This document shows, piece after piece, positions 26,594 through 36,311 of a stretch of 64,000 bases of DNA (positions are counted from its first letter, which is position 1; each line of letters begins with the position of its first letter). The stretch lies in assembly GCA_030430075.1 (NCBI GenBank), contig JAUIGN010000004.1, forward strand, positions 1 through 64,000, read 5' to 3'. The position numbers and the translations under genes are program-made. The DNA is from a bacterium. GTDB taxonomy: Bacteria > Planctomycetota > Planctomycetia > Pirellulales > Pirellulaceae. Below the pieces are notes generated by a model, which was not told where the DNA came from, ran no database searches, and saw only the letters and a list, made by a program, of their open reading frames with translations.

Positions 26594-29500
26594 ATGCAGA
26601 CCGCTCGATCCACCTTTGCTTGGATAGCCCTTTCGGCGTTGCTGGCTACTGCCGCCGGCTGGGCATGCGTCGTTCGGGCGGATGATCCCGTCGGCTTGGC
26701 GGACGGTTGGAAGATGTCGGAACAGGGCGGTGTGCAGTTCGCGATCCGCGGCACGGGGGACCGCAACAATCCGGTGCGCCGCAAATTGCTGAAGCCGTTT
26801 ACGGGTCCGGAGCTGTTCGTGCATTTTCGGATGCAATACGACGCCGGCGGCATCGACACACCGGCTGACGGTGACGGCGAATTCTTTGTCCTTTGGCTGG
26901 ACGACGTCGACGGCGGTGACCGTGCCGCACATCAGGGCGGCGTCCCCAACGTCGGCGTGCATGTTGCCGAGCAGGAAAATCGTCTGATGGTGCGCTACCA
27001 TTCGAGCCAGCAGCACTTCAGCCGGATTGCCCTGGAGGGCGATCGTGAGTACCAGATGATCGTGCGGCTGGGTAAGTCCAACGCGGGGCCGGATCAGCCG
27101 TTCGACCAGCTTGCGCTCTGGGCGGATCCACTGGTCCATGAACGTGAGAACCCGGCGGTCAAGGCGACCAGCCACGACGCCATCCGTCGTGTGCAGTGGC
27201 TCGGTTTCGCCACGGGGCGGAAGACCGAGCCGACCGATACGATTCGGATTTCGGACGTTCGCGTCGCCGCGTCCTGGCGCGAAATCCTGGGCCTTTCGGC
27301 CGCCGTGGCTGCCAAGGCGGCGCCATCTGCGGCGTCACCGGCACCACCGCAGCATGTGGAAAAGACGGTCGACTTCACGACTCACGTGTTGCCGATTCTC
27401 GAAACGGCCTGCTTCTCCTGCCACGGGGGTGCGGATGCAGATTCCGGCGTGCGCCTCGATGTGTTGGACGAACTTTTGAATCAGGTGACGCCGCGTGACG
27501 CCGCCGCCAGCCGCTTGATGGAGTTGGTCCGGTCGACGGACTTGGAGACGCGCATGCCGCCGCCGGGCGAGGATCGGGTTGCCTTGACCCGCCAGCAGAT
27601 CGAGACCTTGGGGACCTGGATCGACGAAGGAATTGACTGGGATGACGGCCGCTTGCCGACGCCCGTTCCGCAGACCGACCATTGGGCGTTCCAGCCGATC
27701 GTGCGGCCCGAACTGCCGCAGGTCACCAACCGCGGCTGGATCCGCACGCCCGTCGATGCATTTATTGCGCGGCGGCACGAACTGGCCGGGATTGGGCCGG
27801 CACCGCTGGCCACACCGGAGACGCTCGCCCGGCGCCTGTCTTTGAACCTCACCGGGTTGCCCGGTCCGCGGCCCAGGACCGCGGCGGCGGGGATTGCGAC
27901 GGCGGAGGTCCCTCCACCCCCTACGACGGCGGCGGGTGACTCGACGGATGATGCGCTCGTCGCCACCCGTGATCCGGATCGTGCCGAGGCGACGCACGCG
28001 GTGGCGGACGTGCTGGTCGACGAACTGTTATCGACGGTCGCTTACGGCGAACGTTGGGGCCGTCACTGGTTGGATCTGGCGCGGTGGGCGGAGAGCAACG
28101 GGCACCAGCACAATCGCGAGCGGCCGCATGCCTGGCGATATCGCGACTATGTGGTCCAGAGCTTCCACAGCGACAAGCCGTACGACCGCTTCTTGCTGGA
28201 ACAGATTGCCGGCGACGAGCTGCCGTATGCGGATGAGCACCTGGTGGCGACGGGCTTTCTAGCGGCCGCTCGCTACAGCGGAAATGAACTCGATCACGAG
28301 ATTCAGCGCAACGACATTCTCGTCGATGTGGTCAACACCACGGCCCAGACGGTGCTGGGGCTGACCCTTGAATGCGCCCAATGCCATACGCATAAGTTCG
28401 ATCCGTTTTCGCTCCGCGACTACTACCGGCTGCAGGCATTCTTTACGCCCGGCCAGCCGGGCAATGTGGTTCTGCAATCAGACCCGGCCACCGCGCACGC
28501 GCTGATTGAATCGCGGTGGCAGATCTTCGACGACGTGCACCGCCGATTGGTGGCCGGGCGGCGGGCGAGCGGCGTCCCCGAGCCGGTGCTGGTCATTCCC
28601 AAGTCGGTGTTCCGGGCGATGAAGGGACCCGAGCGGACGCTTTTTCAGCGGACCGAGGCTGCCATCGCCCAGCTGCCCCAGTCCTGGTCGTGGACATCGC
28701 TGACCTCTGCGGACGCCCCCCTGGCCATCGCGCCGCATGAGATGCGTTGGCCCCTGCCGCGCCAGGGTACCGGCGCGTCGGCGCCAAAAACGTACCTTCG
28801 CCTGCGCGGCGACGTCAAGTCGGTGGGACCGGAAGTCCGCCCCGGCTGGCCGGCCGTGTTTGGCAAAACGCCTGCCGGGCTGGCGAGGCCGCGGACGACG
28901 TTGGCGACGTGGATGACATCGGCGGACAATCCGCTAACCGCCCGCGTCTGGGTGAACCGGATCTGGCAATGGCATTTCGGGACAGGTCTGGTCGAGACGT
29001 CGGGAGACTTCGGCACACAAGGGACTCCCCCCTCCCACCCGCAGTTGCTGGACTGGCTGGCTTGCGAGCTGATCGAAAGCGGCTGGAGCACCAAGCATAT
29101 CCAGCGGTTGATTGTGGGTTCGAATACCTTTCGCCAGGATTCCCGTTTTTCGCCTCAGGGCCACGCCGTCGATCCGGACAATCGCCTGCTCTGGCGGTGG
29201 CGTCCAAGGCGGCTGGAAGCAGAGGCCATTCGCGACAGCACTTTGGTCGTTGCCGGACAATTGGATCCTCAGGCCGGTGGCGGTAGCGTGCCGGTGTCGC
29301 AAGCCGGCCGCTCGCGGCGACGCAGCATCTACCTGCAACAGAAGCGGGATAACCTGCCTGAGTCACTGACCGTCTTTGACAGCCCGCCGGCCGTGGCCAG
29401 CTGCTCGCGCCGCAACGTCTCCACGGTTGCCCCGCAACCCCTGTATTTGCTGAACAGTCCATTTATGCAGACGATGGCTCAGTCGATGGCCGAGCGGGTG

Positions 29501-29674
29501 CGTGAGGCGGCGAGCGATCCGGACGCGCAGGTTCAGGTCGCTTTTGAGATGGCGTTGGGCCGGCGGGCGGAGGCAAGCGAACTACAACGGGCGACCCAGT
29601 ATCTGGCCGACCATACGCTAACATCGTTTTGCCATGCCCTGATGAATCTGAACGAGTTCTTGTACGTCAATTGA
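26594..29674 (+). CDS. PSCyt1/DUF1549/DUF1553 secreted cytochrome c protein
   Basis: 1026 aa. A signal peptide (about residues 1-30) leads to a lectin/glucanase-like beta domain (FAIRGTGDRNNPVRRKL to DVRVAASW). A planctomycete cytochrome c domain follows with CFSCH (Cys273, Cys276, His277), then DUF1549 with WIRTPVDAFIARRH, RLSLNLTGLPG and a second CAQCH (594-598), then DUF1553 with NPLTARVWVNRIWQWHFG and FGTQGTPPSHPQLLDWLA. These domains are nearly specific to planctomycetes, and their role is not established; haem binding by both CxxCH motifs is expected. The next gene encodes a DUF1501 protein, the usual neighbour. Confidence 0.93.
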   Translation: MQTARSTFAWIALSALLATAAGWACVVRADDPVGLADGWKMSEQGGVQFAIRGTGDRNNPVRRKLLKPFTGPELFVHFRMQYDAGGIDTPADGDGEFFVLWLDDVDGGDRAAHQGGVPNVGVHVAEQENRLMVRYHSSQQHFSRIALEGDREYQMIVRLGKSNAGPDQPFDQLALWADPLVHERENPAVKATSHDAIRRVQWLGFATGRKTEPTDTIRISDVRVAASWREILGLSAAVAAKAAPSAASPAPPQHVEKTVDFTTHVLPILETACFSCHGGADADSGVRLDVLDELLNQVTPRDAAASRLMELVRSTDLETRMPPPGEDRVALTRQQIETLGTWIDEGIDWDDGRLPTPVPQTDHWAFQPIVRPELPQVTNRGWIRTPVDAFIARRHELAGIGPAPLATPETLARRLSLNLTGLPGPRPRTAAAGIATAEVPPPPTTAAGDSTDDALVATRDPDRAEATHAVADVLVDELLSTVAYGERWGRHWLDLARWAESNGHQHNRERPHAWRYRDYVVQSFHSDKPYDRFLLEQIAGDELPYADEHLVATGFLAAARYSGNELDHEIQRNDILVDVVNTTAQTVLGLTLECAQCHTHKFDPFSLRDYYRLQAFFTPGQPGNVVLQSDPATAHALIESRWQIFDDVHRRLVAGRRASGVPEPVLVIPKSVFRAMKGPERTLFQRTEAAIAQLPQSWSWTSLTSADAPLAIAPHEMRWPLPRQGTGASAPKTYLRLRGDVKSVGPEVRPGWPAVFGKTPAGLARPRTTLATWMTSADNPLTARVWVNRIWQWHFGTGLVETSGDFGTQGTPPSHPQLLDWLACELIESGWSTKHIQRLIVGSNTFRQDSRFSPQGHAVDPDNRLLWRWRPRRLEAEAIRDSTLVVAGQLDPQAGGGSVPVSQAGRSRRRSIYLQQKRDNLPESLTVFDSPPAVASCSRRNVSTVAPQPLYLLNSPFMQTMAQSMAERVREAASDPDAQVQVAFEMALGRRAEASELQRATQYLADHTLTSFCHALMNLNEFLYVN

Positions 29675-29711
29675 ACGAAATGTTGTTCGATCGAACGACC
29701 GTGAGAAACGC

Positions 29712-31079
29712 ATGCATCGTCGAACCTTACTGCAATACGCCGGCTTGGGAGCAGGTTCCCTGGCCTTGCAGTCGTTGCTTCGCGCCGAGGATGAACGGCG
29801 GCCGCAGACCCACTTTCGACCCACGGCCGAGCGGGTAATTTTTCTGTTCATGTCGGGTGGGCCGAGCCAGGTGGATACGTTTGATCCGAAGCCGGACCTG
29901 CAGCGGTACGACGGGGATGACGTTCCCGAGAGCATTGCCCAAACCGTCCCCAAGATCAAACGGGCCGGGCTGAAGAACCTGATGGCGTCACCGTGGCGAT
30001 TTCAGCCGCATGGAGAGAGCGGGATTGAAGTTTCGGAGCTCTTCCCGGAGACGGCCAGGCATGTGGACCAGTTGTGCATCGTGCGTTCGATGCAGCATCG
30101 CAACCCGGTTCACGGGCCGGGCGAGTGCGTTGCGCTGACCGGGACGGGGGCCGGCAATCGGCCCAGCATCGGCGCCTGGTCGCTGTATGGACTGGGCAGT
30201 GCCAACCAGAACCTGCCCGCATTCATCACCATGAACATCCACTCCGACGGCATGCAGTATCCCCAGGCCGCGGGTTGGGGGACCGCGTTTCTGCCGTCAC
30301 GGTTCCAGGGGACCCGGGTCGATCCGCGGGTCGGCGTGCGGCATGTCACGATGCCCGCCGAGCAGGCCCGCGAGGATCGTCGCGACCAGTTGGAGCTGAT
30401 TGAGTGGCTGAATCGGCGACACCTTCAGTCCGTGGGTGAGCATAGCGAGTTGGAGGCGCGGATCCGCTCGTATGAGACCGCGTTTCGAATGCAATCCGCG
30501 GCGCCCGAGCTGTTTGATCTCAGCGGCGAAACCCAGGCGATTCGGGACCGTTACGGGCTTGACGCGTCGCCCACGGAGCTGGCCGGGCGGACCTGCCTGC
30601 TGGCACGCAGGATGGTCCAACGGGGCGTCCGCTTCGTGCAAGTGCGAATCGGCGGCTGGGACGCGCATGGGAATATCAAGGGCAACCACACGCGGATGGC
30701 CAGGATCAGCGACCAGCCGATTGCTGCCCTCCTGGGTGACTTGAAACAGCAGGGCCTGCTGGACTCGACACTGGTCGTGTGGGGCGGCGAATTCGGACGA
30801 ACACCCACCATGGAAGGACGCGGCAAGGGGCGTGACCACTCGCCCGCCGGTTACACGGTGTGGATGGCCGGCGGCGGTGTCCAGGGTGGCCGGTTGATCG
30901 GACAGACCGACCCGCTGGGTTACGTCGCGACGGAGCGTCCGGTCTCTCCCCACGATTTTCACGCCACCATTCTGCACGCCCTGGGATTCGACGCGAATCG
31001 GCTGACATACCTCCATCACGGTCGCGAGGAAGTGCCGACCGTCTTTGGAGGTTCCGCCGTTAAGGAGGTGTTTGCCTAG
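29712..31079 (+). CDS. DUF1501 secreted protein, partner of the upstream cytochrome protein
   Basis: 455 aa. The N-terminus HRRTLLQYAGLGAGSLALQS is a Tat-type signal. Family phrases: FLFMSGGPSQVDTFDPKP, the arylsulfatase/alkaline-phosphatase-like fold motif region WDAHGNIKGNH, and VVWGGEFGRTPTMEGRGKGRDH. The fold is related to alkaline phosphatase and sulfatase but the reaction is unknown. It lies 37 nt after the PSCyt1/DUF1549/DUF1553 gene, so the two are probably co-transcribed, a pairing typical of planctomycetes. Confidence 0.92.
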   Translation: MHRRTLLQYAGLGAGSLALQSLLRAEDERRPQTHFRPTAERVIFLFMSGGPSQVDTFDPKPDLQRYDGDDVPESIAQTVPKIKRAGLKNLMASPWRFQPHGESGIEVSELFPETARHVDQLCIVRSMQHRNPVHGPGECVALTGTGAGNRPSIGAWSLYGLGSANQNLPAFITMNIHSDGMQYPQAAGWGTAFLPSRFQGTRVDPRVGVRHVTMPAEQAREDRRDQLELIEWLNRRHLQSVGEHSELEARIRSYETAFRMQSAAPELFDLSGETQAIRDRYGLDASPTELAGRTCLLARRMVQRGVRFVQVRIGGWDAHGNIKGNHTRMARISDQPIAALLGDLKQQGLLDSTLVVWGGEFGRTPTMEGRGKGRDHSPAGYTVWMAGGGVQGGRLIGQTDPLGYVATERPVSPHDFHATILHALGFDANRLTYLHHGREEVPTVFGGSAVKEVFA

Positions 31080-31275
31080 GGTCATGGGGCCAGTCGAGTC
31101 GCCTGTTGTGCCGCGAATGGTGCCCAACTGCGGGGACCGGCAAGGCGCGTCGGCAGGCTGCGGTCCGGATCGCCGCTGCCAGGCCGGCTCGCTCGCCCAA
31201 CCGGTTCTCACGCTCGCTCGCCGCGCCCCGAATTGCCTTCCCTTCCGTTGCCTTCCTTCACGTCGAGGATCACCA

Positions 31276-32193
31276 ATGTCACGCCAGGTCTATCTTTCCG
31301 GTCAGCTTGTCGACGAAGCTGAGGCGAAGATCTCGATCTTTGACAGCGCGGTGTTGTTAGGCGACACCGTAACGGAATCCACGCGTACCTTCGGACATGT
31401 CCCGTTCAAGTTGGAGCAGCACGTCGAGCGGTTGTATCGTTCGCTGAAGGTAACCCGGATCGATCCCGGGATGAGCGATAGCGAAATGGTCCGTGTTACC
31501 GGCGAACTGCTGGCGGCAAATCTGCCGGCGTATGCTGCTCACGAAGACTGCTGGATCGTGCATAACATTTCACGCGGTCGATCTCTCCAGGGGCCCGACC
31601 CAACGGTCCAGCGGAGCGCTGCCACGATCATGATCTTCACCCAGCCGCTCGACCTGACCGGCTGGGCCAGGTTTTACCGTGAGGGGTGCCATGCCGTCAC
31701 GGCGATGAGCCGGATGATCCCGTCCCAATCGCTTGACGCCCGCATCAAGAACCGCAGCCGCATGGCCTACACGCTGGCTGAGATGGAAGTCAAGCTGGTC
31801 GACCGGGCAGCCCAAGGCATCATCCTGGATGTTGATGGGAATGTTGCGGAGAACAAGGGAGGCAATATCTTCGTCGTCCAGGGAGGTGTATTGAAGACAC
31901 CCACGACGGCCAACTGCCTGGCGGGGATCAGCCGAGAAACGGTCATTGAACTGGCCGGCCGGCTGGGCGTCGCTGTCGAAGAAACCACGCTCCAGCCGTA
32001 CGATCTCTACACGGCCGACGAACTGTTCTTTACCAGCACTCCCTACTGCATCATGCCGGCAACCATGTTTAATGGGTTGCCGGTGGGCGACGGTGAGGTT
32101 GGGTGGATTACGCGGCAACTGCTGGCCGCCTGGAGCGAGCTGACGGGGCTGGACATTATTCAGCAGGCGCTCGCTCAACTTGACGCGACATGA
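31276..32193 (+). CDS. Class IV PLP-dependent aminotransferase (IlvE-like)
   Basis: 305 aa fold-type IV enzyme. The PLP lysine is Lys158 in LDARIKNRSRM, and the conserved Glu lies in GNVAENKGGNIFVV. The N-terminus YLSGQLVDEAEAKISIFD and FTSTPYCIMPATMFNG also match. Candidates are branched-chain amino acid aminotransferase, D-amino acid aminotransferase or aminodeoxychorismate lyase; the overall pattern fits IlvE-like best, but specificity is not certain. The ATG at 31276 is preceded by GAGGAT. It is placed between two DUF1501 genes, with about 200-nt gaps on each side, so co-regulation is not obvious. Confidence 0.85.
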   Translation: MSRQVYLSGQLVDEAEAKISIFDSAVLLGDTVTESTRTFGHVPFKLEQHVERLYRSLKVTRIDPGMSDSEMVRVTGELLAANLPAYAAHEDCWIVHNISRGRSLQGPDPTVQRSAATIMIFTQPLDLTGWARFYREGCHAVTAMSRMIPSQSLDARIKNRSRMAYTLAEMEVKLVDRAAQGIILDVDGNVAENKGGNIFVVQGGVLKTPTTANCLAGISRETVIELAGRLGVAVEETTLQPYDLYTADELFFTSTPYCIMPATMFNGLPVGDGEVGWITRQLLAAWSELTGLDIIQQALAQLDAT

Positions 32194-32261
32194 CCGTTCG
32201 TGCGTGGTTGCCCACGGCGAGGCCGCTGGGAAACCTGGCCAGAGAGAGTCAAAGATCCTGA

Positions 32262-32289
32262 TTGCGATTGACCGAGACATATCTATAAT
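32262..32289 (+). promoter_or_regulatory. Candidate promoter for second DUF1501 gene
   Basis: TTGCGA (32262-32267), 16-bp spacer, TATAAT (32284-32289): a consensus -10 with a moderate -35. The start would lie near 32296, about 93 nt before the ATG at 32389. Confidence 0.45.
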
Positions 32290-32388
32290 GATCGATGGGT
32301 GCCGCCGGCTGGGCGAGAGACCGCTGTGCGCACTCCGCCAATCCAAAACGTTGGCTTGGCCGGGCTCGAGTTTTCACGGGTAAACAGA

Positions 32389-33729
32389 ATGACGGTTTTC
32401 AAGAATTGCGAAGGGATCACGCGCCGCGACAGCCTGCGGCTCGGCCTGGGGACGTTGTTGGGCGGCGGGTTGGTTGATGCGTTGCGGGCGCGGGGAATGG
32501 CGGCGCAGTCATCGGCGACAGGTGCCGCGGCGAAGGCTTGCATCTTGATCTGGATGGACGGTGGTCCGACCCATTTTGAGACCTTTGATCCGAAGCCCAC
32601 TGCACCGGCAGAGATTCGCGGCGAGTTCGGTGCCATCTCGACCAAGGTGCCGGGGGTCCATTTTTCCGAGCACATGACGCGGCTGGCGGCGAACCTCGAT
32701 CGGTTCGCGATGGTGCGTTCGATTCGCCACAACCAGGGCAACCACGGGGCCGGGAACCACTATATGATGACCGGGGCGCCGCCCCGGATTCCGGTCGGTT
32801 GCGGTGCCTTCGTCAGTTTTCATCCCAGCCTGGGAAGCGTGGCGGCCAAGGAACTGCAGCGGGACAACGCTTTGCCGGGCTATTTCTCCATGCCCCAGAT
32901 GTCGCGCTCCGGCGGCCCGAATTTCCTCGGCGCCCGTTACGCCCCGTTCGTCGTGGGCAACGATCCGAATCGACCCAACTTCCAGGTCCGGGACGTCAGT
33001 GTTCCCAAGGATCTCCTGGGGGATCGGTTCCAGCGCCGAGCGGACCTGCGTTCGCTGGTGGACACGATGAAACGAATCAATGATGAAGCTGCCGGGGATC
33101 CGGTCACCGCCCTCGATTCCTATTATCGGCAAGGCTTCGACCTGATTCATTCCAAGGAAGCCCAGGCGGCGTTCGACATCGAACGGGAAGACGCCAAGAC
33201 GCGGGAAGCGTATGGCCGCAACGCCTTTGGTCAACGTTGCCTATTGGCCCGCCGACTGGTTGAAGCGGGCGTTCCCTTCATTACGGTCTACGATGGCGGA
33301 TGGGACAGTCACGCGAATCTGTTCGGGTCACTCGCCAAGCGGCTGCCGCAATGGGATTCGACAGTGTCCACGCTGATCACGGACCTGGAAGACCGCGGCA
33401 TGCTCGATTCAACCCTGGTGATCGCGCTGGGTGAATTCGGCCGGACGCCGAAGATTTCTACCCTGGCCGGTCAGACCAAGGCGGGTCGGGACCACTGGGC
33501 CAATGCGATGTCCGTCTTGATGGCGGGCGGGAAGATCCCCGGCGGTACCGTGGTCGGCTCGACCGACCGCACGGGGCATTCGGCCGTCGAACGCGTCTTG
33601 TCGCCGGAGAACTTTGTCTCCACCGTTTACTCCAAATTGGGGATCGATCCCGACAAGATTCTTTACACGCCGCAAGGCCGGCCGACGCATCTGGTCAGCG
33701 ATCCCCGGCCCATTCGGGAACTGGTTTGA
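32389..33729 (+). CDS. DUF1501 secreted protein
   Basis: 446 aa, paralogue of the protein at 29712. The N-terminus has ITRRDSLRLGLGTLLGGGLV, a Tat-like signal. Motifs: LIWMDGGPTHFETFDPKP, YDGGWDSHANLFG and IALGEFGRTPKISTLAG with RDHWANAMSV. Function unknown beyond the alkaline-phosphatase-like fold. Unlike the first copy it is not preceded by a cytochrome partner gene; the aminotransferase is upstream and a promoter of its own is visible. A dispersed repeat copy follows its stop. Confidence 0.9.
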   Translation: MTVFKNCEGITRRDSLRLGLGTLLGGGLVDALRARGMAAQSSATGAAAKACILIWMDGGPTHFETFDPKPTAPAEIRGEFGAISTKVPGVHFSEHMTRLAANLDRFAMVRSIRHNQGNHGAGNHYMMTGAPPRIPVGCGAFVSFHPSLGSVAAKELQRDNALPGYFSMPQMSRSGGPNFLGARYAPFVVGNDPNRPNFQVRDVSVPKDLLGDRFQRRADLRSLVDTMKRINDEAAGDPVTALDSYYRQGFDLIHSKEAQAAFDIEREDAKTREAYGRNAFGQRCLLARRLVEAGVPFITVYDGGWDSHANLFGSLAKRLPQWDSTVSTLITDLEDRGMLDSTLVIALGEFGRTPKISTLAGQTKAGRDHWANAMSVLMAGGKIPGGTVVGSTDRTGHSAVERVLSPENFVSTVYSKLGIDPDKILYTPQGRPTHLVSDPRPIRELV

Positions 33730-33799
33730 ATTAGCCAACCAACCTCATCGGGGCCGACCACGGTCAAGTTATCCGAGACCCACATCGGTTCAACCCGAG

Positions 33800-33875
33800 T
33801 CGCTCGGCGCGGCTGTCCACGAAGTCGCTCGGCGCGGGTCTCCGACCCCGCCGAAATCGCCGACCGAAGGTCTCC
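33800..33875 (+). repeat. Dispersed GGTCTCC repeat, copy E
   Basis: GTCGCTCGGCGCGG is duplicated, then TCTCCGACCCCGCCGAAATC and GCCGACCGAAGGTCTCC (one base differs from other caps, AAATC for AAACC). It lies between convergent gene ends (DUF1501 and the lipoate ligase-like gene). Confidence 0.87.
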
Positions 33876-33958
33876 ACGTCCCGATCGCTCCAGCGCGCAC
33901 CAGGTCCAAGCGTCGCCCAGTTCCAGCCAGGTCCGCCAGGTTGGCCGAGGCGCGGCCT

Positions 33959-34681
33959 TCAGCCGGTTGAGATGCGCCACTTGGATTGTGCGTATCGGGT
34001 GGCGATGATCTCGCGCATCCGATCCAGGGGCGGGTCGCTCAACGGCGCAGTGGCCTCCCAGACTTTGGCCAGTTGGCGGCGGAGCAGGTCAGGGTCGACC
34101 GGTATGTTGGCCACGAAGTCCTCGTGACGTCTTCCCGCCCGATATTCCGGTTGACGAGCCGGCGTACCCAGGCACTCGGCCATCAGCCTGGTGGAGAAAT
34201 CGTACACGACCGTTCCGTGGTACAGCAGGTGGTGTTGCCGGCAGCGCAGACTGTTGCCGGAGCATTTCTTTCGATTCAAGACCAGGTCGCTCGTCCCCGC
34301 GGAATCGATTCCGAGGACTTGGGGTGCGATGGCCTGCCGCAGGCGTTCCAGGACGAATTGATGGGCGGCTTCGATCATTCTCAGTTGGGGGCGCCGCTGG
34401 TAGCTGAGCACGACGGCGTACATCAGGCAGCCGGGTCCGATCACGACCGTGGTCCCGCCGCTTGTTCTCCGCAGGACAGGGATCCCCCGGCGCCGACAGG
34501 CGTCGAGGTCGACTTCGGTCTCTGCATTGGACGAACGGCCCAACACGACGACATGCTGGGGCGATTCCCACAGTCGCAGAACCTCGCTCGGCCGGCCGTT
34601 CGCTTCGGCCGACTCCAGCAACGCCTCGTCCAGGGCGAGGTTTTCCTCGGGAGAATCCAGGGCCAGGTCGAGGAGTTTCAT
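33959..34681 (-). CDS. Lipoate-protein ligase A-like protein
   Basis: 240 aa BPL/LPL catalytic domain. Visible: LRLWESPQHVVVLGRSSN, VLRRTSGGTTVVIGPGCLMY (the usual RRxSGGG loop has Thr in place of the third Gly), and DLVLNRKKCSGNSLRCRQ with the catalytic lysine, then LYHGTVVYDF. Such enzymes attach lipoate or octanoate to E2 and GcvH proteins; some relatives attach other acids. No separate accessory domain is present, so a LipL/LipM-type or short LplA role is possible. It lies downstream of the HhH/HTH protein gene with a 69-nt gap. Confidence 0.87.
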   Translation of the reverse strand: MKLLDLALDSPEENLALDEALLESAEANGRPSEVLRLWESPQHVVVLGRSSNAETEVDLDACRRRGIPVLRRTSGGTTVVIGPGCLMYAVVLSYQRRPQLRMIEAAHQFVLERLRQAIAPQVLGIDSAGTSDLVLNRKKCSGNSLRCRQHHLLYHGTVVYDFSTRLMAECLGTPARQPEYRAGRRHEDFVANIPVDPDLLRRQLAKVWEATAPLSDPPLDRMREIIATRYAQSKWRISTG

Positions 34682-34750
34682 GGACGGGCGATTCCGTTCT
34701 GTGCCGGTCGCGCCGACGGCCGGCAGGGGGTCGGAATGCGGGGCGTCCGG

Positions 34751-35863
34751 CTACGGTCGGACGGCGACCGGTTCTTGAACTGGCAGTGGTTCCAGCGGTT
34801 CAGCAAGGTGGCGTGTTTCCTCGCGAACCGGGAATGCCAGGTGGTGGGTCGCCTCAAAGAGACTGCGGCCCGGGTCCCGGCGGTCCAGCGGCGAGAACTT
34901 CTCGGCCAGTTCGCCCAGTTGGCGACGACCTTCCGGCCAGCGCACGCGCATGATCTCGCCGCAGGTATCCAGCAACTGGTAAATCCTGGCGCGGGTCACG
35001 TCAAGCCTGCCGGCCTGGGCGCGGACGCTTTCCGGTGCGGATTCGATGCCGAGCCGTCCAGCGGCGAGTTGGTGGACCGTGTCACCCCCGTCGATGAGGA
35101 CTTGATTCAACAGGGGCAAGGTCAGATTGTCACGTACCGACGGTAACTCGGGCGGTTCCTGCCGCTGCAATGCTTGCTGGATCCACTGTTCGATCGGGAG
35201 CACAAAACTGGGACGGAGTGCCACGCGGAACCGCGCGTGCTTCCCGGCCTCCTCAAGAATCGAGTTCACAGTGTAGAAGACTTCCAGAACGGCCTGAATG
35301 CGTTTCTCACCGTGGGTCTTCAGGCCCTGCAGATCCTCGAGCGAATAGTCCAGATAGACGCTCAACTCCGTATTCCAAATGACCGTCGGCAGGGACTGCA
35401 GCGATGGCGACAACTGACCCAGCATTTGGGATTCGAGCCCATGATTGCGGACCGTGGTGCGCCACGCTTCCCACATCGATTCCGAGACCGCGTCCGCCTC
35501 GAAGGCCTGGTCGGCCACCTCTGGGGGTGGTGCCAGGCTGGCTTTCGCAACCGGCTCCCGATCGTGATACGCGCGACGGAGAAGGACGATCAGCGACGCC
35601 AGTTTCTTGGGACCAATTCCCGGCGTTGCCGCCAAATCCGCGTACGGCGTATTGATGAGCTCGCGGACCGTGTAGCGGAGGAGTGCGTAGGGGAGCCGCC
35701 GATCACCCTGGCGGGCCCAATGCGAAATCGACCGGTCAAAGCAGCTCAGACGACTGTCGGCCGCGAGTTGCCCGCGAATGTCCTCGAACGCTGACATCAA
35801 TGAAAATTGATCTGTGGCGATCGCATTCACCATGTTCATGGTGGGCTCCGGGGAAACTTCCAT
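34751..35863 (-). CDS. Protein with RpoA-CTD-like HhH segments and sigma region 4-like HTH
   Basis: 370 aa, no named family recognised. Residues about 61-100 read VRELINTPYADLAATPGIGPKKLASLIVLL (shown here as its key parts: helix-hairpin-helix with PGIGPKK). Residues about 160-204 resemble the RNA polymerase alpha C-terminal domain, with YSLEDLQGLKTHGEKRIQAV. Residues 283-312 carry RLDVTRARIYQLLDTCGEIM, close to sigma-70 region 4.2 (VTRERVRQIE). The combination suggests a DNA-binding or transcription-associated protein; cytoplasmic, no signal peptide. A TTAGGAA site lies before the ATG. Function cannot be stated from sequence alone. Confidence 0.75.
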   Translation of the reverse strand: MEVSPEPTMNMVNAIATDQFSLMSAFEDIRGQLAADSRLSCFDRSISHWARQGDRRLPYALLRYTVRELINTPYADLAATPGIGPKKLASLIVLLRRAYHDREPVAKASLAPPPEVADQAFEADAVSESMWEAWRTTVRNHGLESQMLGQLSPSLQSLPTVIWNTELSVYLDYSLEDLQGLKTHGEKRIQAVLEVFYTVNSILEEAGKHARFRVALRPSFVLPIEQWIQQALQRQEPPELPSVRDNLTLPLLNQVLIDGGDTVHQLAAGRLGIESAPESVRAQAGRLDVTRARIYQLLDTCGEIMRVRWPEGRRQLGELAEKFSPLDRRDPGRSLFEATHHLAFPVREETRHLAEPLEPLPVQEPVAVRP

Positions 35864-36311
35864 GTGTTCCTAAGTTGCTGCAGTAAAAGAAGATGGGGGG
35901 TGGTGGGCGAGATGGCGGTGGTGGTGGCAGGCGGCCCGGGGGAGGCGGTCAACGCCCGCACAACGGGCCATCGCCGGGGTGAGGAGACGGAATTTCGCGG
36001 CTGGTAGGTTCATGGTCCGGACCGTTTCCGTGTGATTCTTTGCAACGCAGGTGGCTTCGTCAAGGACACCGCAATCACCACGTCCCGCGAGGCGCGCGGA
36101 GCGCTCGAACGGGGTGCCTGCAAAACCGGGGAAGGAGCCGCTTTTGGCCTCCCGTGGCGCGCGGAAAATTGCCGAAAACGGGCTGGAAGTTCATGGAAGG
36201 TTCATCATCGGCACACGCGGGACCCGCCAATGGACGATCGGCGCGTCGACCGGCCGCCAACGGCCGGGCCAAGCGGGGTGCAGCAGCGGACGCTTGATCG
36301 ACGTCCGTGAA
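35864..36311. other. Intergenic region, no supported feature
   Basis: 448 nt between two minus-strand genes. G-rich runs (GGGGGGTGGTGGGCG near 35893) are present. No gene, RNA or terminator is convincing; a long plus-strand frame starting at 36051 is antisense to the RND gene. Confidence 0.4.
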
